Shown in pieces: positions 51,123-60,447 of a stretch of 64,000 nucleotides of DNA. Position 1 is the first letter of the stretch. The number at the start of each line of letters is the position of its first letter. The notes under the pieces are model-generated. The model saw nothing but the letters and a program-made list of their open reading frames with translations. It did not search any database and was not told where the DNA came from. The position numbers and the translations under genes are program-made. This stretch comes from Candidatus Enterovibrio escicola (lineage in GTDB: Bacteria; Pseudomonadota; Gammaproteobacteria; Enterobacterales; Vibrionaceae). The stretch covers positions 81,161 to 145,160 of the forward strand of contig NZ_NBYY01000028.1 of NCBI RefSeq assembly GCF_002464935.1. Reading direction: 5' to 3'.

Positions 51123-52553
51123 ATGAAGTCAAGATATCGAGTTCTAGTTATCGAAGATTCCAAACCCTTATCGAATTTGTATGTCCAATATTTATCAGGA
51201 GAACCGATCGAGTTAACATGTATAGCAACGGGACAAGCTGCTCTTGAATACCTTAAAAGTTCTACACCACACCTCATTATGTTGGATCTCAAACTCCCAG
51301 ATATGGCGGGACAAGATATCCTGCGCTGGATCAAGCAACAGGCATTGCCCTGTGGGGTGATCATCGTGACTAATCATGGTTCAGTTGATACGGCAGTTGA
51401 ACTCATGCAACAGGGTGCTGATGATTTTCTAGAAAAGCCTGTCAGTGCCGAACGATTAAGAATTACTATCAGAAACCAGTTAGAACATGCCCGTTTACAA
51501 AACCTTGTCGAAGATATTCAAACTAATTTTGAACGTAACACGTATCAAGGTTTCATTGGTGCAAGTTTATCGATGCAAAATGTCTACCGCATTATTGATG
51601 CCGCAGCTCCCAGTAAAGCCACAGTATTCATTACTGGAGAAAGTGGCACAGGGAAAGAAGTGTGTGCCGAAGCCATTCATGCTAAAAGTCCACGTTCAAA
51701 GCAAGCATTTATCGCATTAAACTGTGGAGCTATTCCTCATGATTTGATGGAAAGCGAAATTTTTGGTCACGTTAAAGGAGCATTTACGGGTGCCAGCAGT
51801 GAACGGAAAGGCGCTGCATCTCAGGCAGATCGTGGTACCCTGTTCCTTGATGAGATTGGTGAAATGGATTTGGAATTGCAAAAAAAATTACTACGCTTTA
51901 TTCAGACTGGGCGTTATCAGAAAGTTGGAGGTAGCAAAGAAGAAAGTGTCGACATTCGGTTTCTCTGTGCAACAAATAAGGATCCTCTTCAAGAAGTGGC
52001 TGCTGGGCGTTTCCGTGAAGACTTGTACTATCGTTTGCATGTCGTGCCATTAACTCTTCCTCCCTTGCGTGAAAGGGGCGATGATATTCTAACCATTGCT
52101 ACCCGTTTTTTGCACACTTACGCGGAAGAAGAAGGCAAATCATTCACTCAATTCACACCTGAAGTTGAAGTCGTACTACGGCATTACTCCTGGCCTGGTA
52201 ATGTTAGACAACTTCAGAATGTAATCCGAAATGTTGTCGTACTTCACGATGGAGATACGGTACACATGAAACAACTTCCCCCACCACTAAATGGAACATT
52301 GAGCGATCGTGAAATACAATCACTGTCTCCAGCTATCTATGTAGCAGAAACCATTGAGCCTATTGCAAAAGTGGATAATCACACTGCCCTCGACGATTTA
52401 AATATTCGTCCGTTGGCAGACGTTGAACGCGATACAATCCAACAAGCCATTGAATTTTGCGATGGCAATGTATTGAGAGCTGCTGTACTTCTTCAAGTCA
52501 GCCCTTCAACCTTGTATCGTAAGAAGCAAGTGTGGGAGACTGATGAGGTTTAA
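51123..52553 (+). CDS. SypG/LuxO-type sigma-54-dependent response regulator
   Basis: 476 residues. Receiver: E11-D12, phospho-acceptor D55 (MLDLKLPD), KPVSAERLR. AAA+ domain: Walker A GESGTGKE, GAFTGA, LDEIGEMD, WPGNVRQL. Fis-type helix-turn-helix at the end (GNVLRAAVLLQVSPSTLYRK). The stretch YQGFIGASLSMQNVYRIIDA and the following SKATVFITGESGTGKEVCAE are LuxO/SypG hallmarks. Location after a REC-Hpt relay and before a polysaccharide locus favours the SypG role over quorum-sensing LuxO; no luxU lies next to it. All catalytic motifs intact. Confidence 0.85.
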   Translation: MKSRYRVLVIEDSKPLSNLYVQYLSGEPIELTCIATGQAALEYLKSSTPHLIMLDLKLPDMAGQDILRWIKQQALPCGVIIVTNHGSVDTAVELMQQGADDFLEKPVSAERLRITIRNQLEHARLQNLVEDIQTNFERNTYQGFIGASLSMQNVYRIIDAAAPSKATVFITGESGTGKEVCAEAIHAKSPRSKQAFIALNCGAIPHDLMESEIFGHVKGAFTGASSERKGAASQADRGTLFLDEIGEMDLELQKKLLRFIQTGRYQKVGGSKEESVDIRFLCATNKDPLQEVAAGRFREDLYYRLHVVPLTLPPLRERGDDILTIATRFLHTYAEEEGKSFTQFTPEVEVVLRHYSWPGNVRQLQNVIRNVVVLHDGDTVHMKQLPPPLNGTLSDREIQSLSPAIYVAETIEPIAKVDNHTALDDLNIRPLADVERDTIQQAIEFCDGNVLRAAVLLQVSPSTLYRKKQVWETDEV

Positions 52554-52699
52554 GTTTAGTTTCAATCAACATAGCGTATAATATTGGACATGCCGGCGAA
52601 ATATCACTTTAGGGGATATAATTCCCGATGAAATGAAAGGCAGTTAGTTTCAAATCAGGACTGTTTTATCAGCAGACCGCCCCTTCCTGAATAAACTTA

Positions 52700-53644
52700 T
52701 TACTCCACAGACAAGCTAGATCTATTAACATCCGAAAGATCGAGCAGTAACTCACGAAGTCCTTGTGTAACAGTAATATCTGCTACTACTCCAAGCTCTT
52801 TTGCTCCCCAAGCGGGGCTGCCAATAGATGTACGAATATCTCCTCGTCGTGCAGGTAAATGTTCAATATTCATTTGCGATCCCACTAGCGACATCAATAT
52901 CGAGGCTAACTGATTCACCGAGATTGCATCACCACGACAGACGTTAAAAATATCTGGAGAGACCGAAATATTTTGCATCGCCGCAGATAGGAATCTTACA
53001 ACATCAGCTACATAAATAAAGTCACGGGTTTGCTCACCGTCACCAAATATGGTCAGTGTTTGATCCCTCATCACTTTACCGGCAAAAATAGAAATAACAC
53101 CAGAGTATGACGATTTCGGATCTTGACGAGGTCCAAATACATTAAAAATACGCATCCCTGTTGTAGGTACGCCATGAACGAGTGAGGCAACACGTGCATG
53201 CAGTTCCGAACCCAATTTATCCGCACCGTAGGCAGTAAGTGGACGAGCAATTGAACACTCAGATAACGGCATATCCACATTATCACCATAAACTGCAGCT
53301 GATGAAGCGTATACCACAGGTGTTTTTGCAGATCTCGCAGCTTCAAGTACTCGAATAGTACCCGTAAGATTCACGTCGTGGGTTTTCAACCACTCTTCAT
53401 TAGATCGCTGAATAGACGCTATCGCAGCAAGATGGAAACAACCATCTACACCTCGCATTACGGCATTCAACACTCCGGCATGACAAATATCCGCAACGTG
53501 AAGTTCACAATGTTGTGGTACATTATCAAGTGAACCTGTTGATAGGTTATCGATGATTTTTACATGATGCCCATCCACCAAGAGAGAGTCAACTAAATGA
53601 GAACCAATGAAGCCGCAACCACCAGTGACTAGGTAACTCGCCAT
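52700..53644 (-). CDS. NAD-dependent sugar epimerase/dehydratase of the polysaccharide locus
   Basis: 314 residues, extended SDR: TGGCGFIGSHL at 7-17, DNLSTGS, catalytic Ser region (VVYASSAAVYG) and Tyr-x3-Lys as YGADK, and RIFNVFGPRQDP. Likely a UDP-N-acetylglucosamine or UDP-glucose 4-epimerase; the exact sugar cannot be told. Divergent from the glycosyltransferase genes, with its own sigma-54 promoter at 53684-53700. Confidence 0.88.
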   Translation of the reverse strand: MASYLVTGGCGFIGSHLVDSLLVDGHHVKIIDNLSTGSLDNVPQHCELHVADICHAGVLNAVMRGVDGCFHLAAIASIQRSNEEWLKTHDVNLTGTIRVLEAARSAKTPVVYASSAAVYGDNVDMPLSECSIARPLTAYGADKLGSELHARVASLVHGVPTTGMRIFNVFGPRQDPKSSYSGVISIFAGKVMRDQTLTIFGDGEQTRDFIYVADVVRFLSAAMQNISVSPDIFNVCRGDAISVNQLASILMSLVGSQMNIEHLPARRGDIRTSIGSPAWGAKELGVVADITVTQGLRELLLDLSDVNRSSLSVE

Positions 53645-53683
53645 ATTTACCTCTACAAATTTCGGAATAAGTTAGCTCTCACT

Positions 53684-53700
53684 ATGCAAAGGATTGGCCA
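53684..53700 (-). promoter_or_regulatory. sigma-54 promoter of the epimerase gene
   Basis: Minus strand TGGCCAATCCTTTGCAT: GG is the complement of 53698-53699 and GC the complement of 53686-53687, with a 10-base gap. About 40 bases before the epimerase ATG. Confidence 0.75.
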
Positions 53701-53894
53701 GTTGTTAAATTTCTAATTGTTGAATAATAATTGACCATGCTGATTTCCCAGTTTTCAGCTCGTTCAGACGAATCTTTTTCTGAATTAGGTAAAATAAATC
53801 TAACTTTCTGTTTTCAAATGTTGTTATAAGTCCTCCCTTTGCTGATGGTTAAGATTCGCCAATCTGACATGCGCTTTGAAGAAAAAGAAAGATT

Positions 53895-53906
53895 TTTCTC
53901 AATTTG
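53895..53906 (+). promoter_or_regulatory. possible SypG-type enhancer site
   Basis: TTCTCAATTTGA agrees at 8 of 9 fixed positions with the SypG enhancer as I remember it (TTCTCANNNTGC). It lies about 195 bases upstream of the epimerase promoter. Such short matches occur by chance, so confidence is low. Confidence 0.35.
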
Positions 53907-53999
53907 ATCTATTTAGTACCTTACACACATGGCTACTGAATTAATTCCAAACACTGTACTAAATATAATTTATTCCCAAAATAGTTTTTCCAATATAAT

Positions 54000-54981
54000 T
54001 AACCTCAGATCTGCATAAGAGCTTACTTATCAAACCGAGTCATCTTGATGCTCGGCTTCTCTGGTTGCAATGAATACGCGATCAGCCCCGCCAGCAAGTT
54101 GACCATGAAGCTGATATAACGGCGGTGTCGAGAATACTCTAATTTAGGATATGTTTTTTAGTTGGTCAAAAACGGTTTCAATAATAAATAATTTCCGGAG
54201 GATCAGACGGTCCTAAAGTTTCATCACTTTTAATTTCATATTCTTTTTTAGACCCGTTATCAGTGTCACTCCCTTGTCTGCACGTTCCCGCTCCAATGGA
54301 TCAGATATATAACTTTTGTCTCCGTATAAACACCCCTAAAGCTCGTTAACCCTTTCCGATACAGGCTTTCTATCATCCACATTATCTGTCATCCCTTTGA
54401 CTGAGGTAATGCCAACCTTGATCATTGATAATAAGGTGTAATTTGAAACCGTAGAACCACCCTATTATTCCTTTTTCTTGCTTCTTGGTACCTTTAAAAA
54501 CCTGATACCTGAGAATGGGTAGGTTGTGAAAAACCTGTAGCTTAGACTAATCAATGAAGGCAATCCCTGTTAGCCTTGCCTGACGGTGAGTGAAGTAAGA
54601 GCAAAGCAGAATTAGAACACTTTACATGAGCTTGAGCATTCGCGTGTAATTGACTAATTCAGGAAATTCGTTGGTGAAGTAGCGGTAAATAAAGGGGATT
54701 TAATAGGTTTTGAAGTCTCGACACCCAGATTGATGGAAAGCTATCACTATCGTCATCACTTCGCTAACTGAGAGGCGGAAAGGCTTATTTCTTTGTTTAA
54801 TACCTGAAGAAATTAGGTGTCCTTCCTATGCAGGAAGGAAAGTCTGGCAGAAGTCGTCGACATCGATGAAAACAGCGTCTAAGCTATTCATGCCTAAGTC
54901 CTTGTGCAGTCAATAGTTTATTTCAAACGATCAGATCGCGCCTTTGACATTTAGTTTATTTCTTATACGCAGTTCAGATTA
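54000..54981 (-). mobile_element. IS982-family element in the divergent control region, inactive
   Basis: 982 bases. Left end TAACCTCAGATCTGCATAAG, right end GCAGTTCAGATTA (one change from the inverse end). The minus-strand transposase carries many stops. It lies between the divergent epimerase and glycosyltransferase promoters and pushes them about 1 kb apart. Confidence 0.8.
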
Positions 54982-55166
54982 AATAAATACTGAAACTATT
55001 TTTAAGGTTGGAATTAAAGAGAAGATATAGGAATGAGTCGAGAAATTCAAGCTACATTGCATTAGTCTTTGTTAGGGAATGGCTTTCGTGATTTTCCCTA
55101 AAAAATAACAACTTTACGTTTCCTCGGAAATAGCATTTTTTCACTAAAGAACGCAGAATAACGTAC

Positions 55167-55182
55167 TGGCACTATCTTTGCT
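55167..55182 (+). promoter_or_regulatory. sigma-54 promoter of the first glycosyltransferase gene
   Basis: TGGCACTATCTTTGCT, a perfect match to the sigma-54 consensus. GG 55168-55169, GC 55180-55181, gap of 10. Expected transcript start is near 55193. AATGAGTC, also present upstream of the next promoter, lies at 55034-55041. Confidence 0.85.
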
Positions 55183-55247
55183 ATCGTATTTATATGTATC
55201 AGTTACAAACATCGATGAATACCATAACTGATATTTATGGAGCTAAT

Positions 55248-56264
55248 ATGCTACAAAGAAGTAAAAAGATCTGGTTGGTACTGGATAGCAGCGGTTTTGG
55301 TGGCATTGAATCACACGTTGAGCAATTGGCGTTGGGACTGAGCAATGCACATAATCGAGTTAGTGTTGTTTTTCTTAAAGATTATGGTCATCACCCACTT
55401 GAGAGTCGGCTTCTTTTTTCTGGTCTTAACTGCATTATGCTTGATGGGTGTATTACATCACTTAGGTATTTTCTTAAAAAAGAAACACCGGATGTCATTC
55501 ACACTCATGGATATAAAGCGGGTATTTTGATGCGGCCAATTTCACGTTTAATGGGAATAACCTGTGCGAGTACGTTCCACAGTGGCGAACACAAGGACGG
55601 TAAGCTTCAGTGGTATGATTTGTTAGACCGTTACACTGCTTTTCTTGCTAATCATGTCTACGCCATTAGTTCACCGATCCTTTCCACAATACCGTGCACA
55701 GCAAAGCTCACAGACAATTTTGTCAGCATCCAATCACTATCTCCTTCTTTTGGTAATCAAGTTGCTTTTGTAGGACGTCTGAGTAAAGAAAAAGGTCCAG
55801 AACGATTTCTTCATTTTGCGAAAATTTTCCCCTTAATTGATTTCCATCTCTACGGTGATGGTCCCATGCGCAAACAATTAGAAAGAAACGGTCCAAAAAA
55901 CCTAAAGTTTCATGGCCTACAAGTAGAAATGCGCAATATCTGGCCACACATAGGCCTTTTAGTGGTTCCCTCTCGATCTGAAGGATTACCAATGTCAGCA
56001 TTAGAAGCGATGGCTCACGGTATTCCCGTCGTTGCTTTTAATGTCGGGTCACTAGACCAACTTATCCAACATGGGATGAACGGCTGGCTGGTCAAGCAAA
56101 GTGATTTAACAAGCATGGCGTCTGTTATTCATCACTGGAATGAAAGTAATGAAAATCAGCGGGCGCAATGGCGGAAAGATGCAATCACCACGATACAAGA
56201 ACGTTACTCTACCGAAAAGGTCGTTCCTCAATTACTTGAGGATTACGCCACATCCGCAAAGTAA
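55248..56264 (+). CDS. GT4-family glycosyltransferase (1)
   Basis: 338 residues from the ATG at 55248, preceded by GGAG. An in-frame ATG at 55194 would sit on the transcript start and is unlikely. N-terminal Rossmann half with DSSGFGGIESHVEQLALGL, and a C-terminal half with VAFVGRLSKEKGPERFL and the donor-site motif SEGLPMSALEAMAHGIPVVA (E-x7-E type). Transfers a sugar from a nucleotide donor during repeat-unit assembly; sugar and linkage unknown. Confidence 0.87.
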   Translation: MLQRSKKIWLVLDSSGFGGIESHVEQLALGLSNAHNRVSVVFLKDYGHHPLESRLLFSGLNCIMLDGCITSLRYFLKKETPDVIHTHGYKAGILMRPISRLMGITCASTFHSGEHKDGKLQWYDLLDRYTAFLANHVYAISSPILSTIPCTAKLTDNFVSIQSLSPSFGNQVAFVGRLSKEKGPERFLHFAKIFPLIDFHLYGDGPMRKQLERNGPKNLKFHGLQVEMRNIWPHIGLLVVPSRSEGLPMSALEAMAHGIPVVAFNVGSLDQLIQHGMNGWLVKQSDLTSMASVIHHWNESNENQRAQWRKDAITTIQERYSTEKVVPQLLEDYATSAK

Positions 56265-56283
56265 TAATTTATTAATTTATTGA

Positions 56284-56306
56284 CTTGCACAATGAGTCAT
56301 TTTGCA
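56284..56306. promoter_or_regulatory. palindromic site resembling the SypG/LuxO enhancer
   Basis: A near-perfect palindrome: TGCA-CA-ATGAGTCAT-TT-TGCA, centred at 56296. On the minus strand it contains CTCATTGTGCAA, which fits the core CTCANNNTGC of the SypG enhancer, and TTGCA is the LuxO half site. It is about 80 bases before the -24 element at 56374. Consensus recalled from memory; binding inferred. Confidence 0.5.
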
Positions 56307-56330
56307 CAGATTCAGAATAATAAGAATGAT

Positions 56331-56364
56331 ACACATTGAATGATTTTATAATGATTCAATGTGT
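56331..56364. repeat. perfect 11-bp inverted repeat upstream of glycosyltransferase 2
   Basis: ACACATTGAAT (56331-56341) and ATTCAATGTGT (56354-56364) with a 12-base AT-rich spacer. It ends 9 bases before the -24 element. Could be a second regulator's operator or a DNA hairpin aiding looping; no U-tract follows, so it is not a normal terminator. Confidence 0.6.
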
Positions 56365-56372
56365 TAACAACA

Positions 56373-56388
56373 TGGCTCGTTCTTTGCT
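56373..56388 (+). promoter_or_regulatory. sigma-54 promoter of the second glycosyltransferase gene
   Basis: TGGCTCGTTCTTTGCT: GG 56374-56375, GC 56386-56387, gap of 10. About 130 bases before the ATG at 56519. It probably drives the whole unit to 62749. Confidence 0.8.
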
Positions 56389-56518
56389 TTTGATATATGG
56401 CATCAAAAATTATCAACGACACCAATACTGGTTATTTTCTCAAACATGACTGTTTTGCGAGCCAAATAAATCAGCATTCACTGTCATAACGTCACTGAAC
56501 CGACGGAAGAAAGAAAAT

Positions 56519-57865
56519 ATGCATTCAGCTCTTCACACTAAATCAATAGCGAAAAATGTGCTGTTTGTGCATTATGGTGATAGCTGGATTAGAGGTAGCG
56601 AACGCTGTTTGATTAATCTTCTTACTCACATAAATAGAACACACTATAACCCAGTGCTTTGGTGTAACAATGAGCTTCTTGCTGAAACGATCAGAGAACT
56701 CAATATTGATGTATATGTCACCTCATTCCCGTTACTGTTTGGAGAATATTCTCCAATATATAATTTTCATGGATACAGCAAACTCGTTAGTCAAGGTTTA
56801 TCGATAGTTGACAAACATGACATTGCATTGATCCATTCAAATAGTGGTGCGCCAAGTCAGTGGTTGAATTTAGTCTCTCGTTCTAGGAAACTTCCTTTAG
56901 TTTTACATCTTCATTCACGTTATCCACTGCGTGACCGCATTACCTTAGGTCTGTACCATGTCAGCAAAATTGTCGGTGTAAGCCAACCCGTCATTGATCA
57001 ACTATTAGACGATGGAATAGGAGTGGAGCGTTGTCAAGTTATCCCCAATGGGATTGATACTGAAGCACTCTTAGCTCAACCGATAAGAGATCTACGTAGT
57101 ATGCTGTTATTACCCAGTGATGCATTTGTCGCAGTTAGCATCTGTTCATTAATAACCAGAAAAGGTATAGATCTACTGATTGATGCCTGCAGACAGCTTC
57201 GTGAAATTTGTTTGCCTATTCATTTAGTAGTGATTGGTGAAGGCCCAGAACATGAAAGTTTAAACACACAAGTGAGGAACGAAAATCTTGAACATCATGT
57301 CCATTTGATTGGCGAGCAGCATAATGTGGTTGGTTTAATGCGTGGAGGTACCGATCTATATGTATCTGGCGCCCGTGAAGAAGTTTTTGGCTTGACATTA
57401 GCCGAAGCAGGCCTGAGCAGGTTGCCTGTAATCGCACCAAGTACCGGTGGTATTCCAAGTGTAGTTTCACATCAAAGAACGGGACTGTTGGTACCAGAGG
57501 AAGATTCTCACGCCATAGCACAAGCGATGTTCCACCTTTTTATCAATAAAACTCAACGTATTGAAATGGGAGAAAATGGCTATAATCATGTCATGTCGCA
57601 CTTCACCATTCAGTCACATACCACAAAGTTTGAACGTTTGTACAAAACTTTAATTTCTGACCCATCGATGCTACTGAAATGGCATAGCCATTGGCAAATC
57701 CTTCCACCACTTCAAGCATCATTTAACTTTGTTAAGAGGCGATTACGTAAACACCTCAGATCGCAAGTATCCAGTGTAAAACAAAACCACATTACACAGA
57801 ACAAATCTATGTTATCAACATTAGCTCTGTTTTATCATCTTTCCTTACCAAAGAAGGCATCATGA
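56519..57865 (+). CDS. GT4-family glycosyltransferase (2)
   Basis: 448 residues. VLFVHYGDSWIRGSERCLIN near the N terminus; C-terminal half with SICSLITRKGIDLLIDACRQ, VVIGEGPEHESL, and SGAREEVFGLTLAEAGLSRL followed by VIAPSTGGIPSVV. A basic C-terminal extension (about 395-448) is unlike the family core. Overlaps the next gene by 4 bases. Confidence 0.87.
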   Translation: MHSALHTKSIAKNVLFVHYGDSWIRGSERCLINLLTHINRTHYNPVLWCNNELLAETIRELNIDVYVTSFPLLFGEYSPIYNFHGYSKLVSQGLSIVDKHDIALIHSNSGAPSQWLNLVSRSRKLPLVLHLHSRYPLRDRITLGLYHVSKIVGVSQPVIDQLLDDGIGVERCQVIPNGIDTEALLAQPIRDLRSMLLLPSDAFVAVSICSLITRKGIDLLIDACRQLREICLPIHLVVIGEGPEHESLNTQVRNENLEHHVHLIGEQHNVVGLMRGGTDLYVSGAREEVFGLTLAEAGLSRLPVIAPSTGGIPSVVSHQRTGLLVPEEDSHAIAQAMFHLFINKTQRIEMGENGYNHVMSHFTIQSHTTKFERLYKTLISDPSMLLKWHSHWQILPPLQASFNFVKRRLRKHLRSQVSSVKQNHITQNKSMLSTLALFYHLSLPKKAS

Positions 57866-58974
57866 GTCGATTAAAGCATATCGTGATCCTTGATCCTATT
57901 TCCTTTGCTGGTGGTTCGAAAATATCGACAAATCACGTTCTTAGTCAATTAAAAAATAAAAATGTACGTGTATCGATTTTAACTGCAGATCCTGATAGCT
58001 GGGCGTCATCTCAGGCCTATGTTTCAATACTTCACATGCCCTGCATGCTAGAAACCGCAGAACATGGAATACGTTATTTTGTGCGTCATGTTTTGATTGC
58101 ATTACAACTAATTTGGTTACGTCTTTTTGCGGGTCGGATGCATACAGCACTGGCTGCATCTGGACCTGGGGTCGATTTCGCGTTATATTTAGTCAAACCA
58201 ATACTGAATTTCAGTTTAGTGCAAATGGTTCATGGACCCGTTGCAGTATCACGTACCATTGGTCGATGCCTAATGGCTGCAGATAACGTTTTCTTCCTCA
58301 ATACCTCGCAGAACTCACTGTCATCAGCCGTAGGTGCTGCGGGATTCCATACCAATATAGCAGCACATCATAACTTTCAGCCTTTCTGTAATGGTTTACC
58401 TACACAGGTATGGCCGAGTCAATGTCAATATGACTGCCCCGTCCTATATTGGGCTGCGTCTCTCTTAAAATGGAAAGGGTTAGACACATTGATATCATCG
58501 CTAGGTAAAATCTCACCGAGCAAGCGACCAGAAACCCACATTTGCTACATTCGTCCAACGAAAAATAACCTGCCTGTCAGCAAAGCACCACATCCAATGA
58601 GCAAGGTATTCTGGCATAATTCCCCTGATAACCTTGACAAGATCCGTGCCCATGGAAATATTTTCATCTCCACCAGCACCAGAGAGCCGTTTGGGCTCTC
58701 GATTCTTGAGGCAATGGCGGCAGGAATGTGTGTTATTATTCCCGCAGATGGAGCATTTTGGGACAAACAATTGATCCATAACATCAACTGCCTCAAATAC
58801 CAACCTGATAATGTAAACAGCCTCTCAGAGGCGATCGTACACGCACAGCATAATTTAATGAAAGTAAAAGAATTGGGTATTACAGCTAAAGTCATCGCCC
58901 AACAATATCGAGCCGACTTGTGTTTCTCGACGATTTGCGATCATTTGATTACAACAACTGACGCATCCGCTTAA
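57862..58974 (+). CDS. GT4-like glycosyltransferase (3)
   Basis: 370 residues. Starts with ILDPISFAGGSKISTNHVLS, a GG-containing N-terminal loop, and ends with the donor-site motif STREPFGLSILEAMAAGMCV. The middle is more divergent than in the two other transferases. Coupled by ATGA overlap to the gene before; the flippase follows after 27 bases. Confidence 0.82.
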   Translation: MSRLKHIVILDPISFAGGSKISTNHVLSQLKNKNVRVSILTADPDSWASSQAYVSILHMPCMLETAEHGIRYFVRHVLIALQLIWLRLFAGRMHTALAASGPGVDFALYLVKPILNFSLVQMVHGPVAVSRTIGRCLMAADNVFFLNTSQNSLSSAVGAAGFHTNIAAHHNFQPFCNGLPTQVWPSQCQYDCPVLYWAASLLKWKGLDTLISSLGKISPSKRPETHICYIRPTKNNLPVSKAPHPMSKVFWHNSPDNLDKIRAHGNIFISTSTREPFGLSILEAMAAGMCVIIPADGAFWDKQLIHNINCLKYQPDNVNSLSEAIVHAQHNLMKVKELGITAKVIAQQYRADLCFSTICDHLITTTDASA

Positions 58975-59001
58975 GTAGTATAGACGAAAAGGAATACCTG
59001 A

Positions 59002-60447
59002 GTGAATGCCTTATCGTTAAAAATCAAAGTCCTGTCGTCAGTGATGAAACAAACACTACTTTACGGTAGCAGCATCGCTCTAATGAAAGGAATTTCTTTA
59101 CTGATGCTCCCATTTATAACACACCATTTACCCCAAGCTGAATTCGGTAAGCTCGAGATCATCAGCAGTATTGCCATCCTTGGTAGTATTCTCATTGGCC
59201 TTGGCTTAGAGGATACTTTATATCGTTTTGTGGGAGGCTCTACCTCTGAACGTGAACGTAAGCTGATAGCTGCCAGAATATTTACTTTGACCCTGATCAT
59301 TGGTATCCTAGTAATATCGATGGTATGGACGTTGGTATCCTTGCTTGACGACTATGTGCCAAAGGATCTGAGTACCTATCAATTACGATTGGTGCTTCTG
59401 ATGTTAGCATTGGAAGGTTGTATTGCCGTGCCACTCGGTTGGCTGCGTATGCAGAATTATGCGTTTTCATTTTTTTCCGTTGCTGTGGGTCGTGCCTTTT
59501 TTCAGGCCGGTTTAACGGTTGTTGCGTTGCAGATGGAGAGAGGTATTGATGGCGTACTTGAGGCAGGTTTTGTCGCTACCATTATTCAAGCACTAATCCT
59601 AGCAATACTCCAAATCAAAGACACTGGAGTGTCTTTCTGTAAAAGAATCAGCAAACAGTCGCTAATTTATAGCTTGCCAATAATGGCAAGCGGTTTGATG
59701 GCCTTCCCATTAAATGGGTTAGACCGTTGGGTCTTGGCAGAAATCAGTTCATTAGAAAACGTTGGGCAGTTTGGTGTTGCTTCAAAATTTGCATTAGCTG
59801 TCGTACTTTTACTACAACCATTTGGGATGTGGTGGACGCCGAAACGCTTTGATGTACTGTACGCGCTAAATGGCCGTGAAAATGCAGCTCGCATTACAGG
59901 CTACGGTTTGATTCTTGTAATGCTCATTGCCATAGCTGTCACCATGTTATCACCAGTAGCCATTTATATGCTGCTCCCCGATAGCTATCGGTTGGCGGCA
60001 CAATTTACCCCTTTACTGATTGCTGCTACCTTGTTCAAAGAAATGGCGGAACTAGTTAATCTTGGAAGCTATGCCAGTGATACGTCCTACGCACAATTGG
60101 GTATTAATATCATATCTGCCATTGTTGCGATCACAACACTTTTATGGTTGGGTGGAGAATATGGTGTATTTGGTATCCTTACTTCCCTAGTTTTCACACA
60201 AGCCTTAAGATTGGTGTTATTTTTTTCTGTTAGTCAATCACTTTATTACCTTCCATATCCCGTTAGTTCCCTACTGTTTTGCAGTGCAATTTGTTTGATG
60301 TGGTTGTATGTCAGCCAATACGAATTGCCAACAATGGCGAGATTAGTTTTGGTTGTTATTGGACCATTGAGCTTGCTCATTTTAGCTCAAAAACTCTGCC
60401 TTTTCCCTCCACTATCTTTACGTTACTATCTAAGGGAAACGGTATGA
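59002..60447 (+). CDS. Wzx-like polysaccharide flippase
   Basis: 481 residues from GTG 59002; an ATG at 59041 would give 468. About 12-14 transmembrane helices and the oligosaccharide-flippase N terminus (KQTLLYGSSIALMKGISLLM, LPQAEFGKLEIISS). It would move lipid-linked repeat units to the periplasm. I see no separate polymerase (Wzy), export channel or chain-length gene in the window. Overlaps the exosortase by 4 bases. Confidence 0.85.
   Translation: MNALSLKIKVLSSVMKQTLLYGSSIALMKGISLLMLPFITHHLPQAEFGKLEIISSIAILGSILIGLGLEDTLYRFVGGSTSERERKLIAARIFTLTLIIGILVISMVWTLVSLLDDYVPKDLSTYQLRLVLLMLALEGCIAVPLGWLRMQNYAFSFFSVAVGRAFFQAGLTVVALQMERGIDGVLEAGFVATIIQALILAILQIKDTGVSFCKRISKQSLIYSLPIMASGLMAFPLNGLDRWVLAEISSLENVGQFGVASKFALAVVLLLQPFGMWWTPKRFDVLYALNGRENAARITGYGLILVMLIAIAVTMLSPVAIYMLLPDSYRLAAQFTPLLIAATLFKEMAELVNLGSYASDTSYAQLGINIISAIVAITTLLWLGGEYGVFGILTSLVFTQALRLVLFFSVSQSLYYLPYPVSSLLFCSAICLMWLYVSQYELPTMARLVLVVIGPLSLLILAQKLCLFPPLSLRYYLRETV

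Noticed and set aside
51123..52553. Calling this gene luxO
   Set aside because: Sequence is LuxO-like, but it lacks an adjacent luxU and sits between a REC-Hpt relay and polysaccharide genes, which suits SypG better; no Qrr small RNA was found nearby.
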